Origin: Alkalinema sp. RU_4_3
GTDB lineage: Bacteria > Cyanobacteriota > Cyanobacteriia > Leptolyngbyales > Leptolyngbyaceae
DNA: 54,736 bases
NCBI GenBank assembly: GCA_012031975.1
Contig: JAAUSA010000007.1
Coordinates: forward strand, 1 to 54,736
Reading direction: 5' to 3'
In this document: in pieces, positions 18,717-28,101 of the stretch
Numbering within the stretch: the first letter of the stretch is position 1
Layout of the letters: each line of letters starts with the position of its first letter
Made by a program: the position numbers and the translations under genes
The notes under the pieces: model-generated
The model's input: only the letters and a program-made list of their open reading frames with translations
Told to the model about the DNA's origin: nothing
The model's database searches: none

Positions 18717-19418
18717 ATGGAAGATTCTGCCCTGGGACGGGAATATGTTCCGACTCAAGAGATTAAAGCAATGCCCTTTTTGAGGGATTTGCCCCAGGAG
18801 GCCGTGGCCAAGGTGCTGTCCCATTTGGTCCAGCGCCAGCATCCGGCCAATCAGGTGATTTTGCTAGAGAATGACTGGGGCAGCTCCGTCTATTTCATTT
18901 TGGATGGGTGGGCGAAGATCCGCACCTACAATATGGATGGCAAGGAAGTGACGTTGAACATTTTGGGCAAGGGAGAATTGTTTGGCGAGATGGCGGCCCT
19001 GGATGAGGTCCCGCGATCGACCGATGTGATCACGCTGGTGCCGACGGTGATTGGCAATATGCCCGCCCAGGATTTTGTGCAGCTATTGAATACGGAGCCC
19101 CAGGCAGGGATCCGGCTGGCCCAGTTGATGGCGAGAAGGCTGCGGCAGGTGAATCGGCGGCTGCGACTGCGGGAGTCCGATAGTACATCTCGTATTGCCG
19201 ATGTGCTGCTGTTCCTGGCCGAAGGTCAGGGGGTGAAGCGGGCCGAGGGCATGGATATTCCGAATTTGCCCCACCGGGAGCTCAGCAGTCTGAGTGGATT
19301 GGCCAGGGAAACGGTGACGCGGGTGCTGAGTAAGTTGGAGCGTAAGGAGCTGATTTCGCGGGAAAATAATGTCTTGCGCATTCACAACATCCATGCGTTG
19401 GAGCGGTTGATGCTGTAG
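18717..19418 (+). CDS. Crp/Fnr-family transcription regulator, probably cAMP-responsive
   Basis: This 233-residue regulator has an N-terminal cyclic-nucleotide-binding barrel with the phosphate-binding cassette FGEMAALDEVPRSTDV: Glu, Arg and Ser are at the positions that contact cAMP in CRP. A dimerisation helix follows, then a C-terminal winged HTH (LSSLSGLARETVTRVLSKLERKELI). No Fe-S cysteines occur, arguing against Fnr. It resembles the cyanobacterial SyCRP-type proteins more than NtcA, which lacks this cassette, but I would not fix the name. Confidence 0.85.
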   Translation: MEDSALGREYVPTQEIKAMPFLRDLPQEAVAKVLSHLVQRQHPANQVILLENDWGSSVYFILDGWAKIRTYNMDGKEVTLNILGKGELFGEMAALDEVPRSTDVITLVPTVIGNMPAQDFVQLLNTEPQAGIRLAQLMARRLRQVNRRLRLRESDSTSRIADVLLFLAEGQGVKRAEGMDIPNLPHRELSSLSGLARETVTRVLSKLERKELISRENNVLRIHNIHALERLML

Positions 19419-19466
19419 GTATGTTAGGGTTTGGTGATATTGGCGTTTGTATCGGAGCGTTGCGGG

Positions 19467-19760
19467 ATGAAAGTGGCGATCGCACTATTGCTATGGCTAG
19501 GGATGAGCCTACCTGGGATGGCCTTGCCGTCGGAGGGAGAGGTGCCCGAGGAGGTGCTGCGGGGGGAGGTGACGGTGGGGGCCAGGTCGCCCTTTGACGG
19601 GGCACCCTTGACGGCGCGGGAATATGCGGAATTGCAGGTTGAAATTGAGCGATCGAATCAGGTAGAGGCCGTGGCGCCGGAGAAACTAAGGAACTTGGTC
19701 GGTCTATTAAGGTTGCGGAAGTTCATTAAAACCGTGCTGCCCTTTGTGCCAATTAAGTAA
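19467..19760 (+). CDS. Small secreted conserved protein
   Basis: From ATG 19467 the frame gives 97 residues with a signal peptide (MKVAIALLLWLGMSLPGMA^LP), an acidic middle (EGEVPEEVLRGEVTVGARSPFDGAPLTAREYAELQ) and a basic hydrophobic C-terminus (LVGLLRLRKFIKTVLPFVPIK). I have seen this layout in cyanobacterial hypotheticals of the thylakoid lumen or periplasm but know no function. It lies 48 bases downstream of the Crp-family gene. Confidence 0.65.
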   Translation: MKVAIALLLWLGMSLPGMALPSEGEVPEEVLRGEVTVGARSPFDGAPLTAREYAELQVEIERSNQVEAVAPEKLRNLVGLLRLRKFIKTVLPFVPIK

Positions 19761-19857
19761 TGCTGACTGTAGAGAATAGACCGATGCGGGGCAAACTCTA
19801 AGTACAGTCTGGGCTATACCCCAGCTGGATTGCTCTTCTACCCTAATTCGCCGAACC

Positions 19858-21260
19858 ATGCTTGCCACGCTTTCGACTTCTGTGCCTCGCGCTACTTCTG
19901 GGCCGTTTAGTACGTTGCAACTGGATAAGGAACGCGCCCTTGATGCGGTCGTCATTAATGTCAGTGGCCGTCAGCGGATGATCAGTCAGCGAATTTCGCT
20001 GCTGGTGATGCAATTGGCGATGCATCCACCAGTTGCGGAGCGAGAGGTGATTTATCAGAAGCTCCAGGAGAGTCTGGACTATATGTTGGCAAACCATGAG
20101 GCTCTGTTGTATGGAGATATAGAGGCAAATTTGCCAGGCAATCCCTCTCCTGCGATTCTGTCCATGCATTTTGATGCGCCTACCCAGCTCGATCGCAAGC
20201 TGCGCCGCTATGTGGAACAGGTGCAGGGGTTTATGGCGTTAATGCCAGATCAGCTAACTTTAGGGACGCCTAACTTGTGGAAATTGGTGACGGAGGATGT
20301 GGAGGATTTGGTCTGTGCGATCGATACGGTGGTGAGTCAGTATCAGTTTGAAAATGAATCGCGTCAGGCCGTTATGATGGAGCAATTGTTGGATCTATGC
20401 CAGCGTAATACAGAGCAGACTGTGGTTCTGGAGCAGGCCCTGACGGATCTCAAGCAACTTCAAACCCAATTGATTCAAACTGAAAGAATTTCTGGCCTAG
20501 GACAAATCGCGGCGGGCATTGCCCATGAAATTAATAATCCCGCCAATTTCATTTTGCGAATTTGCACCATGCGAGGGACTATAGCGATCAGCTCCTGAAT
20601 TTAATTGCACTCCATGCTCAAGGCGCTGACAATCGGCAGATTGATGCCTTCCAAGCTGAGATCGATTTGCCATTTATTCAAGCTGATTTTCCGCGATTAA
20701 TTGAGTCGATGGAGACAGGGGCCAGTCGAATTCAAAAGATTGTGGCGGATTTGCGCACGTTTGCGCGGTTAGACGAGTCGGAGTTGAAGACCATTCATTT
20801 GCCTGAAGCGGTTGATAGCGTTGTGTTGATGATTAATCATCGATTGACGTTTGAAATGAATGGAGAGGCCCGAAGCATTGGATTGATTAAGAATTATGAT
20901 GAGAAGATTCCACCGTTATATTGCTATGCTGGACAGCTCAATCAGGTGCTGTTCCATCTTTTAAATAATGCGATCGATGCGCTGCTCTCCGAAGTGCCTT
21001 CGCAACCGCAGATTCGGATTACGACTCGCTTAAAGGATCCCCAGACCCTTCAGATTAGGGTGGCAGACAATGGGCCGGGTGTCCCCGAGGTGCTGCAACA
21101 GCAGATCTTTGATCCCTTCTTTACCACAAAACCCATCGGTCAAGGTACGGGGCTAGGCCTATCGCTCTCCCACCAGTTAATGCAATCCCAGGGCGGACTG
21201 ATTCGCTATGAACCGGGAGAGGGTGCTATTTTTGTGGTAGAGATGCCGATCGCCATGTAA
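19858..21260 (+). CDS. Soluble sensor histidine kinase with PilJ-type N-terminus (frame broken once)
   Basis: Two frames give one kinase of about 467 residues. Residues 30-165 resemble the type IV pili chemotaxis transducer N-terminal domain (VINVSGRQRMISQRISLLVMQL). The HisKA H-box is GLGQIAAGIAHEINNP (phospho-acceptor His223). The HATPase_c part has the N-box LLNNAIDALL, the G1 box VADNGPGVP, the F-box FDPFFTTKP and GTGLGLSLSHQL. The break is at the T4 run 20552-20555; one more T restores NFIFANLHHARDYS. There is no membrane segment, so it senses a cytoplasmic signal. No response regulator is adjacent. Confidence 0.85.
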
Positions 21261-21508
21261 GGGGCAGGTTTAACTTGCACAATTGCCCTCAATAAAGAGA
21301 GAAATTGCGAGATAGGCAGTGTTCGTAAGCGTAGTACGCCTTGAATAGCCACAAAGCCCAGAATTACGATGTTTCCAGCCTTGTCACAAAGGAGACATAG
21401 CGCCTACAGTATGTAGGCCTCAGCCCAGGGTTTATCGCCAGATATGACCGAATATGCTCAATGGGTTCCCTGCTCTACGCTCTAACTTATTCTAATCTGT
21501 GAAAAATT

Positions 21509-21766
21509 ATGGACATCAGACTGATCAACATTGGTTTCGGTAACATTGTGTCGGCAAATCGTGTCAATGCGATCGTCAGTCCCGATTCTGCTCCGATTAA
21601 ACGTATTATGACCGATGCAAGGGAGCGCGGGGATCTAGTCGATGCCACCTATGGTCGCCGTACCCGATCGGTGATCATCCTCGATTCCGGGCATGTGGTC
21701 CTGTCGGCTATTCAGCCCGAGACCATGGCAAATCGGTTTGTCAATAAAGGCCATGGGGATGATTGA
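21509..21766 (+). CDS. remA: RemA-family (DUF370) regulator
   Basis: This 85-residue protein matches the RemA/UPF0296 family over its length: the start [32 protein letters not shown], then [40 protein letters not shown]. In Bacillus RemA is a DNA-binding activator of matrix genes; in cyanobacteria the role is less clear. A 248-base leader upstream holds no gene. Confidence 0.9.
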   Translation: MDIRLINIGFGNIVSANRVNAIVSPDSAPIKRIMTDARERGDLVDATYGRRTRSVIILDSGHVVLSAIQPETMANRFVNKGHGDD

Positions 21767-21990
21767 TGGGGTGTTTTGAGCTATCTTTAGGATGCCACAA
21801 ATCCGTTAGTGTCATAAACACAAAAGACAATGACCACGACAACCACTGGGAAGCCGTTTTAGTGCCTTTTGGGATTCTGAATACAGAAACGAAGCAGCTA
21901 TCGATTTATTTGAGGGAATCAGCGGAGACAAGTGATTTCATTGCTGATTGTCTGACGGCTTGGTGGCAATCTGATTGGTACTTTATTTAA
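21763..21990 (+). pseudogene. Transposase fragment (DDE type, ISAzo13-like)
   Basis: The frame immediately following remA contains VLVPFGILNTETKQLSIYLRE, then SAETSDFIADCLTAWWQ. This is like the central part of DDE transposases of the ISAzo13/Rhodopirellula group, which have a PFGI...GQL...TSDFIVD...WW pattern. Only about 60 residues remain; the N-terminal and catalytic C-terminal parts are missing, and no terminal repeats are found. I judge it a decayed insertion sequence. The family call rests on memory of the pattern. Confidence 0.5.
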
Positions 21991-22129
21991 ACGCAAGTCC
22001 CTTATTGATTCTGAATTTGCTGTGACTTCGATGGACGCCGTCAGCCTGCGGGTCAGTTGTCAGCCAAGAAGATGACAGAGGTGGAAAATGCCGTACGCCG
22101 AGTTTTAGGGCTTTAAACTTCCCCACCCC

Positions 22130-23491
22130 CTACTTCCCAATACAAAACTGCCCAAACACCGATCGAGCATCGACTCCGTCACATCCTCCCCCAACACCTC
22201 CGACAACGCCCTTATCCCCGATCGCAAATCGATCGTCCAAAAATCCAACGGCATTTGATCGGCGATCGTCCTTTGCATCTGTTCCAAACTATTCTGCGCC
22301 TGCTGCAAAGCACCCGCCTGCCGCTGATTAATTGCAAAATCTAAATTTGCCGCCGACGTCCCACCCGATCGCACCTGCTCCAAAATTGCCCCTTCCAAAT
22401 CCACAATCCCTTGCTTCAAAGCCGCCGCCGTCCGCACCACAGGTTTATTCCTATTGGGCAATTCTAAAACCCCATCAATTAAATCAATCTTATTCACCAC
22501 AATAATTCCAGGCCGATCGCAAACCCGTTGGAAAATTACTTCATCTTGCTCCGTCCAACCTTGATCCGCGGCAATCGTAAACAACACCAAATCCGCCTGC
22601 TCCGCCGCTCGCCGCGATCGCTCCACACCTAAACTTTCCACGCGATCGTCCGTTTCCCTGATTCCCGCCGTATCCAAAACCTGCACCGGAATGCCACCCA
22701 CCACCAATTGCGACTCCACCACATCCCGCGTCGTCCCCGGTAGATCTGTGACAATCGCGCGATCGCTCCGACTCCAGGCATTTAATAAACTCGACTTGCC
22801 CACATTAGGCCGCCCAACGATCGCCACCTTTAAACCCGTACGCAACAACTCCCCGCGATCGGCAGTCGCCAAAATCTCCCGCACCTGATCGAGTGCCGCT
22901 TGCAAACTCTCCACGATCGCCGCCTCCGCCAAGGGTGGCAAATCATCCGCAAAATCAATTCGGGCTTCCACCTGGGCCAAAATATCTAGACAGGTCGATC
23001 GCAACTCCCGCACTGGCTGCGCCAATCGTCCCTGCAACCCCCGCCAAAGCCTGCACCGCCGCCTCGGGGTGAGCTTCGCCCCCACCAAACTCCATCACAC
23101 TCTCGGCCTGGGTCAAATCCAATCGCCCGTTGAGAAACGCCCGCAAGGTAAATTCTCCCGCCTGGGCCAGGCGCGCCCCGCCACTCAAACAGAGCTGCAA
23201 CACCTGCTGCACCGCCATAATCCCACCATGGCAATGGAATTCCACCACATCCTCACGGGTATAGGAACGCGGTGCCAGCATCGGCAAGACTAAAACCTCA
23301 TCCACCACCGAGCCCTCCGGTCCCACCACATGGCCGTACAGCACCCGATGGCTCTCCCAGGTTTGTTTCCCCATGGGTCGAAACAGCTTTTGGGCGATCG
23401 CCACCACCCCGTCCCCCGACAGACGTACAATTCCCACACTCCCCTGGTCCGGGGAGATCGCAGTGGCAATGGCAGCGATCGCTTCAGCCAT
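22130..23491 (-). CDS. mnmE: tRNA modification GTPase MnmE (frame broken at least twice)
   Basis: The reconstructed protein of about 455 residues has an N-terminal folate-binding domain ([36 protein letters not shown]) and a GTPase domain with G1 [15 protein letters not shown]3 DTAG and G4 NKID. The frame shifts at the C5 run 23038-23042 (one base too many before [12 protein letters not shown]) and again at 22159-22160, where one missing C hides the conserved C-terminus FCIGK and true stop at 22130-22132. MnmE works with MnmG to install cmnm5/nm5 on wobble U34. It starts 3 bases after hemC's stop and probably shares its transcript. Confidence 0.88.
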
Positions 23492-23494
23492 GAA

Positions 23495-24441
23495 CTAGCG
23501 GAACTCAGCGAAGATCGCTTCTAGGATCGCCGTCGCCCCCTGAGCCTTAAGTTTCTCCGCCAGCTCCAGACCTAGGGCCTCCGCCGATTCCGGAGCCCTG
23601 TGACGACATCCTTGATCACCTGCTGACCATCGAGACTCGCGACCAAACCCGATAGGGTGAGTTGGCCATCCGCGATCTTGGTATTGACCCCGATCGGCAC
23701 CTGACAACCACCCTCTAGTTCCCGCAAAAACGCCCGCTCCGCATGGCAGCGCGCCGCCGTTTCACCATGCTCCAGGGTTTTGATCACCGCCAGAATATCG
23801 GTATCGCCATCACGGCATTCAATGCCCAGGGCACCCTGACCCACAGCATGGAGGGAGATTTCAGCAGGAATAGACTGGTGAATGCGATCGCCAAAGCCCA
23901 ACCGATGCAAGCCCGCATAGGCCAAAATCAACGCATCATACTCACCGGAATCCAGCTTCGCCAGACGGGTATTCAAATTCCCCCGCACATCCTTGAAGAC
24001 CAGATGGGGATAGTGATGACGGAGTTGTGCCAAACGACGCAGAGAAGACGTCCCGATCACCGCACCCTCAGGCAGCGTTTCCAACTGGTACTGCTTAAAA
24101 TTTTCATGCACCACCAGCGCATCCGCCGGGTCTTCCCGCTCAGTCACACAGCCCAACATCAGCCCCTCGGGCAAATTCGTCGGCAAATCCTTCAGCGAAT
24201 GCACCGCAAAATCCGCCTTCCCTTCGAGCATCTGCACCTCCAACTCCTTGGTGAACAATCCCTTGTCCCCCACCTTGGCCAGCGGCACATCCAAAATGTT
24301 GTCGCCCGTCGTGCTCATTTCGATCACTTCAAAGCTGTAGTCAGGAAATTTCTTTTGCAATTCACCCTGAACCCAATGGGTCTGAACCAGGGCCAATTGA
24401 CTTTTGCGGGAAGCAATACGGACAGTGCGCTTTGAAGACAT
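23495..24441 (-). CDS. hemC: Porphobilinogen deaminase (frame broken once)
   Basis: This hydroxymethylbilane synthase is about 315 residues. The N-terminal [51 protein letters not shown] and the cofactor-binding Cys in [11 protein letters not shown] are all present. Near the C-terminus the frame breaks at the C3 run 23596-23598; one extra C restores [20 protein letters not shown] and extends it to the stop at 23495. It polymerises four porphobilinogens for haem, chlorophyll and phycobilins and must be functional. It is followed at once by mnmE. Confidence 0.9.
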
Positions 24442-24554
24442 ATCTAATGAAATGGTTTGGCTAAATCTGCATCTAATACAGCTCTTTCATCCCAGGTTAC
24501 CGCAATCTGGAACCCCATGCAGAGCGCGATCGCTCCCCCAAAAGTTACAGATAA

Positions 24555-25622
24555 TTAAGCTGACCCCAAACCCAGCATTTCCTGGACCCGCAGGGCCGTC
24601 GCCGGAGCCAGCAAAACACCATTGCGATAGTGCCCCGACGCCAGAATCACGCGATCGCTCCACCACTCAATCACCGGAGCCGGACGCCCCTGGGGTCTGG
24701 GCCGCCACCCATGCCACCGCATCAAAACCTCCGCATCTTGCAAACTCGGCACCAACGCCATAATCTCCGCCATCATCGTTTCAAACCTCTCCGCCTCAGG
24801 TTCCGGCGGCATCGCACTCTCATTATCAAACTCCACCGTCGCCCCCAGCCAATACTCGTTATTTCCCAGCGGCACCAGATGAATATCATGCCCACTCAGC
24901 ACAGGCTGAAACTCCGGCGTTCCTAACGCCTTAGGCAACCGCACCTTCACCGCCTGCCCCAGTACCGATCGCATCTCCACATCCACCAACCCCACCGATC
25001 CCACCCCCGCACAAACCACCACCACATCCGCCTCCACCACATCCAAATCCCCAACCTCCCACCCAAACTCAAACCGCACACCACGACGCTGCGACGTTTG
25101 AATCAAAGCGCGAGTCAGCGCCGCCGCATCCACCTGCCGATCGCCCGGAGAATACACCGCCCCCACAACGGCCTCCAAACACACCTCAGGAAAAACCTCA
25201 GCAATGCGATCGCCCTCCCAATACTCCAACCGCCTCCCCTGCGCTTGACGAATCCTCCCCAACTGCTCCCACCGCCCCCGCCGCTCCTGCTCAAACTGCA
25301 ACAGCAACAATCCCTGCTGGTTGTACAAAATTGGCCCATCGGCCTGCAATGTTGGGATCACGCGATCGTACCAATCGATCCCCGCCAGCCGCATCTCCAG
25401 GTTCCGCCCCTTTTCCCTCGTACTCACCGCCCCCATCAGCAACCCCAGGGCCGCTCCTGTCGCGGAGGCGATGGTCAAAGACCGACCGGAGGTCATCGCC
25501 CCCGCCGTCATCACAGGCGGCCCCGGAGCCGCCTCATACACCACCACATCCACAAACTCCGACAGCACATAGGCCACCGTAGCCCCCACAATTCCCGCCC
25601 CAACGATCGCCACCCGCATCAT
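24555..25622 (-). CDS. FAD-dependent glycine/D-amino acid oxidase family protein, ThiO-like
   Basis: This is a DAO-family flavoprotein of about 355 residues with the dinucleotide-binding MRVAIVGAGIVGATVAYVL at the N-terminus, YSPGDRQVDAAALTRAL, a VVVCAGVGS segment and the C-terminal ASGHYRNGVLLAPATA that closes the FAD site. Cyanobacterial proteins of this type include ThiO, which makes the glycine imine for thiazole synthesis; no thi gene is adjacent, so I leave the symbol blank. An insert of about 15 residues after the first beta-alpha-beta unit (near MTAGAMTSGRS) is not usual. ATG 25622 is chosen. Confidence 0.8.
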   Translation of the reverse strand: MMRVAIVGAGIVGATVAYVLSEFVDVVVYEAAPGPPVMTAGAMTSGRSLTIASATGAALGLLMGAVSTREKGRNLEMRLAGIDWYDRVIPTLQADGPILYNQQGLLLLQFEQERRGRWEQLGRIRQAQGRRLEYWEGDRIAEVFPEVCLEAVVGAVYSPGDRQVDAAALTRALIQTSQRRGVRFEFGWEVGDLDVVEADVVVVCAGVGSVGLVDVEMRSVLGQAVKVRLPKALGTPEFQPVLSGHDIHLVPLGNNEYWLGATVEFDNESAMPPEPEAERFETMMAEIMALVPSLQDAEVLMRWHGWRPRPQGRPAPVIEWWSDRVILASGHYRNGVLLAPATALRVQEMLGLGSA

Positions 25623-25644
25623 CCCACCCCCCAAAAAACAAAAA

Positions 25645-25668
25645 AGCCCGCATCACCTGCGAGCTTTT
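25645..25668 (-). terminator. Possible terminator downstream of psbQ
   Basis: On the minus strand AGCTCGCA and TGCGGGCT pair with one mismatch around a five-base loop and are followed by a run of six T. It lies about 100 bases after the psbQ stop. Confidence 0.5.
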
Positions 25669-25766
25669 AACAACCCCAAAACCAGAATCCCCAACGACTC
25701 CGGTCCCCCCAAACTATAGCCTTACAGGCATTCAAGAAAGGGGGCTAGGGGGCCTCTTCTCCTAAC

Positions 25767-26222
25767 CTACTGAGGCAACAAAGCATCAAACTGCTCCAAA
25801 CTCTTCACCAAATCGCTATAGGCTCGATTCAGCGCGCGAGAATCCTCATCCGCCGCAGCCTTATCTAGATTCGCCAGCGCCGTAAAGGTATCCTTGGCCA
25901 AATCCCTTGCCTTCTCCTGGGCCTCCGGGAATAGATCACGCGCAATCCTCAGCATCTTCAAGCGCAACTCACCCAAAGGCCCATGGATAAAGTTCCGCGT
26001 AAAAACCCAATTTTCTTGATCAACCAACGCCTTCAAGTCCGTGGTAATGCGATCGCGCATCCTATTCACGGTCTCAGCGTAGCCTTGAATTTCAGCAATT
26101 TGGTCCGCACTGTAGACCTGAGCCCGAGACTTACTTTTTGCCTCTGCGGGACTGACGAACGTGACAAACAGCACCATCACCAATGCCAGGGCTGCCGCCA
26201 GAAAAGAACGATACTTCGACAT
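25767..26222 (-). CDS. psbQ: Photosystem II protein PsbQ (CyanoQ)
   Basis: From ATG 26222 the protein is 151 residues: a signal peptide (YRSFLAAALALVMVLFVTFVSPAEA) and a four-helix-bundle domain with YSADQIAEIQGYAETVNRMRDRI, LVDQENWVFTRNFIHGPLGELRLKMLRIARDLFP and a C-terminal helix pair. It binds the lumenal face of PSII. Most CyanoQ proteins are lipoproteins with a lipobox Cys; here the cleavage region is SPAEAKS with no Cys, so this one appears to be soluble in the lumen. It is separated from the porin gene upstream by a terminator. Confidence 0.88.
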   Translation of the reverse strand: MSKYRSFLAAALALVMVLFVTFVSPAEAKSKSRAQVYSADQIAEIQGYAETVNRMRDRITTDLKALVDQENWVFTRNFIHGPLGELRLKMLRIARDLFPEAQEKARDLAKDTFTALANLDKAAADEDSRALNRAYSDLVKSLEQFDALLPQ

Positions 26223-26377
26223 AACGTATGGATGTAATAAGAACTGAACAAAACCGCGCCGCCACCCAAATGTAACCCCAGGCAAGGTCGCTGCTTGTTA
26301 GTCTATCAGATGGCCCGTAGCCCCTCGATCCATTCCCCCCATCCGTAACAATCCCGCAACAATTAATCCCAACAGAC

Positions 26378-26413
26378 AAAACCGCCGCCGAACCAAAGTC
26401 CAGCGGCGGTTTT
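26378..26413. terminator. Terminator between porin and psbQ
   Basis: AAAACCGCCGC (26378-26388) and GCGGCGGTTTT (26403-26413) form a perfect 11-bp stem with T-runs on both strands. It follows the porin stop by 36 bases on the minus strand. Confidence 0.8.
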
Positions 26414-26448
26414 GATTAAAAACCTAAGAGCCTAAGCCCCTGGGTGAT

Positions 26449-28101
26449 TTAGAACGTGAACGTTGTGCGGACGGTACCGATCAAAGCATCTTCGTTGCTG
26501 CTGTTCTGACCAGGGTTAGTCACCCAGATCAAACCAGGAGTAACGGACACTTTGTCGTTGAGCTGGTACTTGTAGAAACCTTCAACGTGGAAAGGAATGG
26601 ACCGACCAACGCGGGTATTTGCAGCACTGCGGCCACCGGCACGGTAAGGCTCAGCACCAACCATGATGCCCAGGAGGTTGCCCTGCTTACCAAAGTCAGG
26701 CAGCGCAATACCAGCACCGTAGGTCCAGATCTTCTGGTTGCCTTGGTTGTCACCCAGGAAGTTGACATTGGCACGGCTCACAAAGCCATTCACAACCAAC
26801 TGAGGGCTGACCTTGAATGCTGCAGAAGCACCCAAAGCTGTGGTCTTGGAGGACAGACCCAGGTTGTTACCGAAGCCATCGACTTGGGCGTTGGCCAAGG
26901 GGCTACCGATCCCGATTGCGGTGGTGCCATCAAAGATTGCGCCACGGCTGAAGGCAGACACGTAGGTCAATGCCAACTGGAAGGGAGAATTGGTCGGTGC
27001 ATAGGCAATCTGAGCCAAGGTGCTGCTACCGCCAGCGCCGAACAGACCGCCCTTGTTGGCGCCAGTGCTGTTGGGGCTGTTAGCGTTGTCAGCCAGGTAG
27101 CCGCCGCTCAGGGTCAAACCGCCGCCTAGATCGAAGTTAGCACCGATACCGCTACCACCGCCGATGCCGTAGATGGGGTTGCGCTGGGCGAACAGGGACA
27201 GAGGACCGGTACCACCATCACCTGCATCCATTGCGCCCGCTGCTGTAGGCGCGTAGTCGTAGTGGAGACCGCCGGTTGCGGGGATGTAGAACTTAATCTT
27301 CTCGCCGTAGTTACCGTAGTAGGCCAACCAGTCAACAGCCACGCCGTTACCACCACCAGCATTGGTGTTGACGGTCATTTGACCTTCAGAGATGTCGCCA
27401 CCGTTGACGGCACCGCTCTGGAAGTCCTGGAAACGGTTGCCGTTACCAGCAGCTAGGCGGGTGACCAACAGATCCTTACCCGTGAAGCTGGTGTTGAGGC
27501 TGAGGCGAACGCGATCTTGGAAGACAGTGTTGTTGCCACGGTCATCAATGCCACGAGCGCTGAACTCATCGCTGACAGCAAACTGCACTTCACCGGCCAA
27601 CTTGGTGGTGGTGGAGAACTGCTGCTTCTCAAGGGTTGCCACTTTGGAGTCGAGGGCATCGACGCGGCCACGCAGGGTTGCCAATTCAGCAGCAAACTGC
27701 TCTTGCAGCTTCTGCAGGGTCGCCAAATCTTCTTTTTTGACGAGGTTGGAGGTTGCGGCGGCGATCAATTCGTTGACGCGGTCCAAGCAAGCGTTCAAAC
27801 CTGCGGCAAATTCGTAGCGAGTCAAGGCCCGGTTACCCCGGTAGGTGCGATCGGGATAGCCCGCGATACAACCATAGCGCTCAACCAAGGACTGCAAAGC
27901 CTGGAAGGCCCAGTCGGTGGGTTTGACATCGGAAAGCTGGGAAACGGAAGTCACCTGACCTTGGGCAGCTTGGCCTTCGCGGCTGTACTGGGTCAACTGA
28001 TCCAAAGAAGTAATCTGCTCGGCCTTGGCGGCAGAACCCGCAAGGACGACGCCCAGCGCGGCAGAACCGATAACTAGAGAATGTTGTAGAACCTTATTCA
28101 T
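26449..28101 (-). CDS. Outer-membrane porin with SLH domain (SomA/OprB type)
   Basis: From ATG 28101 (GAGGAG upstream) the protein is 550 residues. It has a signal peptide (LVIGSAALGVVLAGSAAKA), an SLH domain at about 50-115 (SDVKPTDWAFQALQSLVERYGCIAGYPDRTYRGNRALTRYEFAAGL), a coiled coil (ELATLRGRVDALDSKVATLEKQ) and an OprB-like beta-barrel ending in the outer-membrane Phe signature (VRTTFTF). The SLH domain binds cell-wall polysaccharide and the barrel forms a channel; homologues are annotated as iron-uptake or carbohydrate porins. The longer frame to 28308 is not needed. It has its own terminator. Confidence 0.9.
   Translation of the reverse strand: MNKVLQHSLVIGSAALGVVLAGSAAKAEQITSLDQLTQYSREGQAAQGQVTSVSQLSDVKPTDWAFQALQSLVERYGCIAGYPDRTYRGNRALTRYEFAAGLNACLDRVNELIAAATSNLVKKEDLATLQKLQEQFAAELATLRGRVDALDSKVATLEKQQFSTTTKLAGEVQFAVSDEFSARGIDDRGNNTVFQDRVRLSLNTSFTGKDLLVTRLAAGNGNRFQDFQSGAVNGGDISEGQMTVNTNAGGGNGVAVDWLAYYGNYGEKIKFYIPATGGLHYDYAPTAAGAMDAGDGGTGPLSLFAQRNPIYGIGGGSGIGANFDLGGGLTLSGGYLADNANSPNSTGANKGGLFGAGGSSTLAQIAYAPTNSPFQLALTYVSAFSRGAIFDGTTAIGIGSPLANAQVDGFGNNLGLSSKTTALGASAAFKVSPQLVVNGFVSRANVNFLGDNQGNQKIWTYGAGIALPDFGKQGNLLGIMVGAEPYRAGGRSAANTRVGRSIPFHVEGFYKYQLNDKVSVTPGLIWVTNPGQNSSNEDALIGTVRTTFTF

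Noticed and set aside
23743-24435. Plus-strand frame of 230 codons over hemC
   Set aside because: Shadow of hemC; His/Gln/Arg-rich without motifs.
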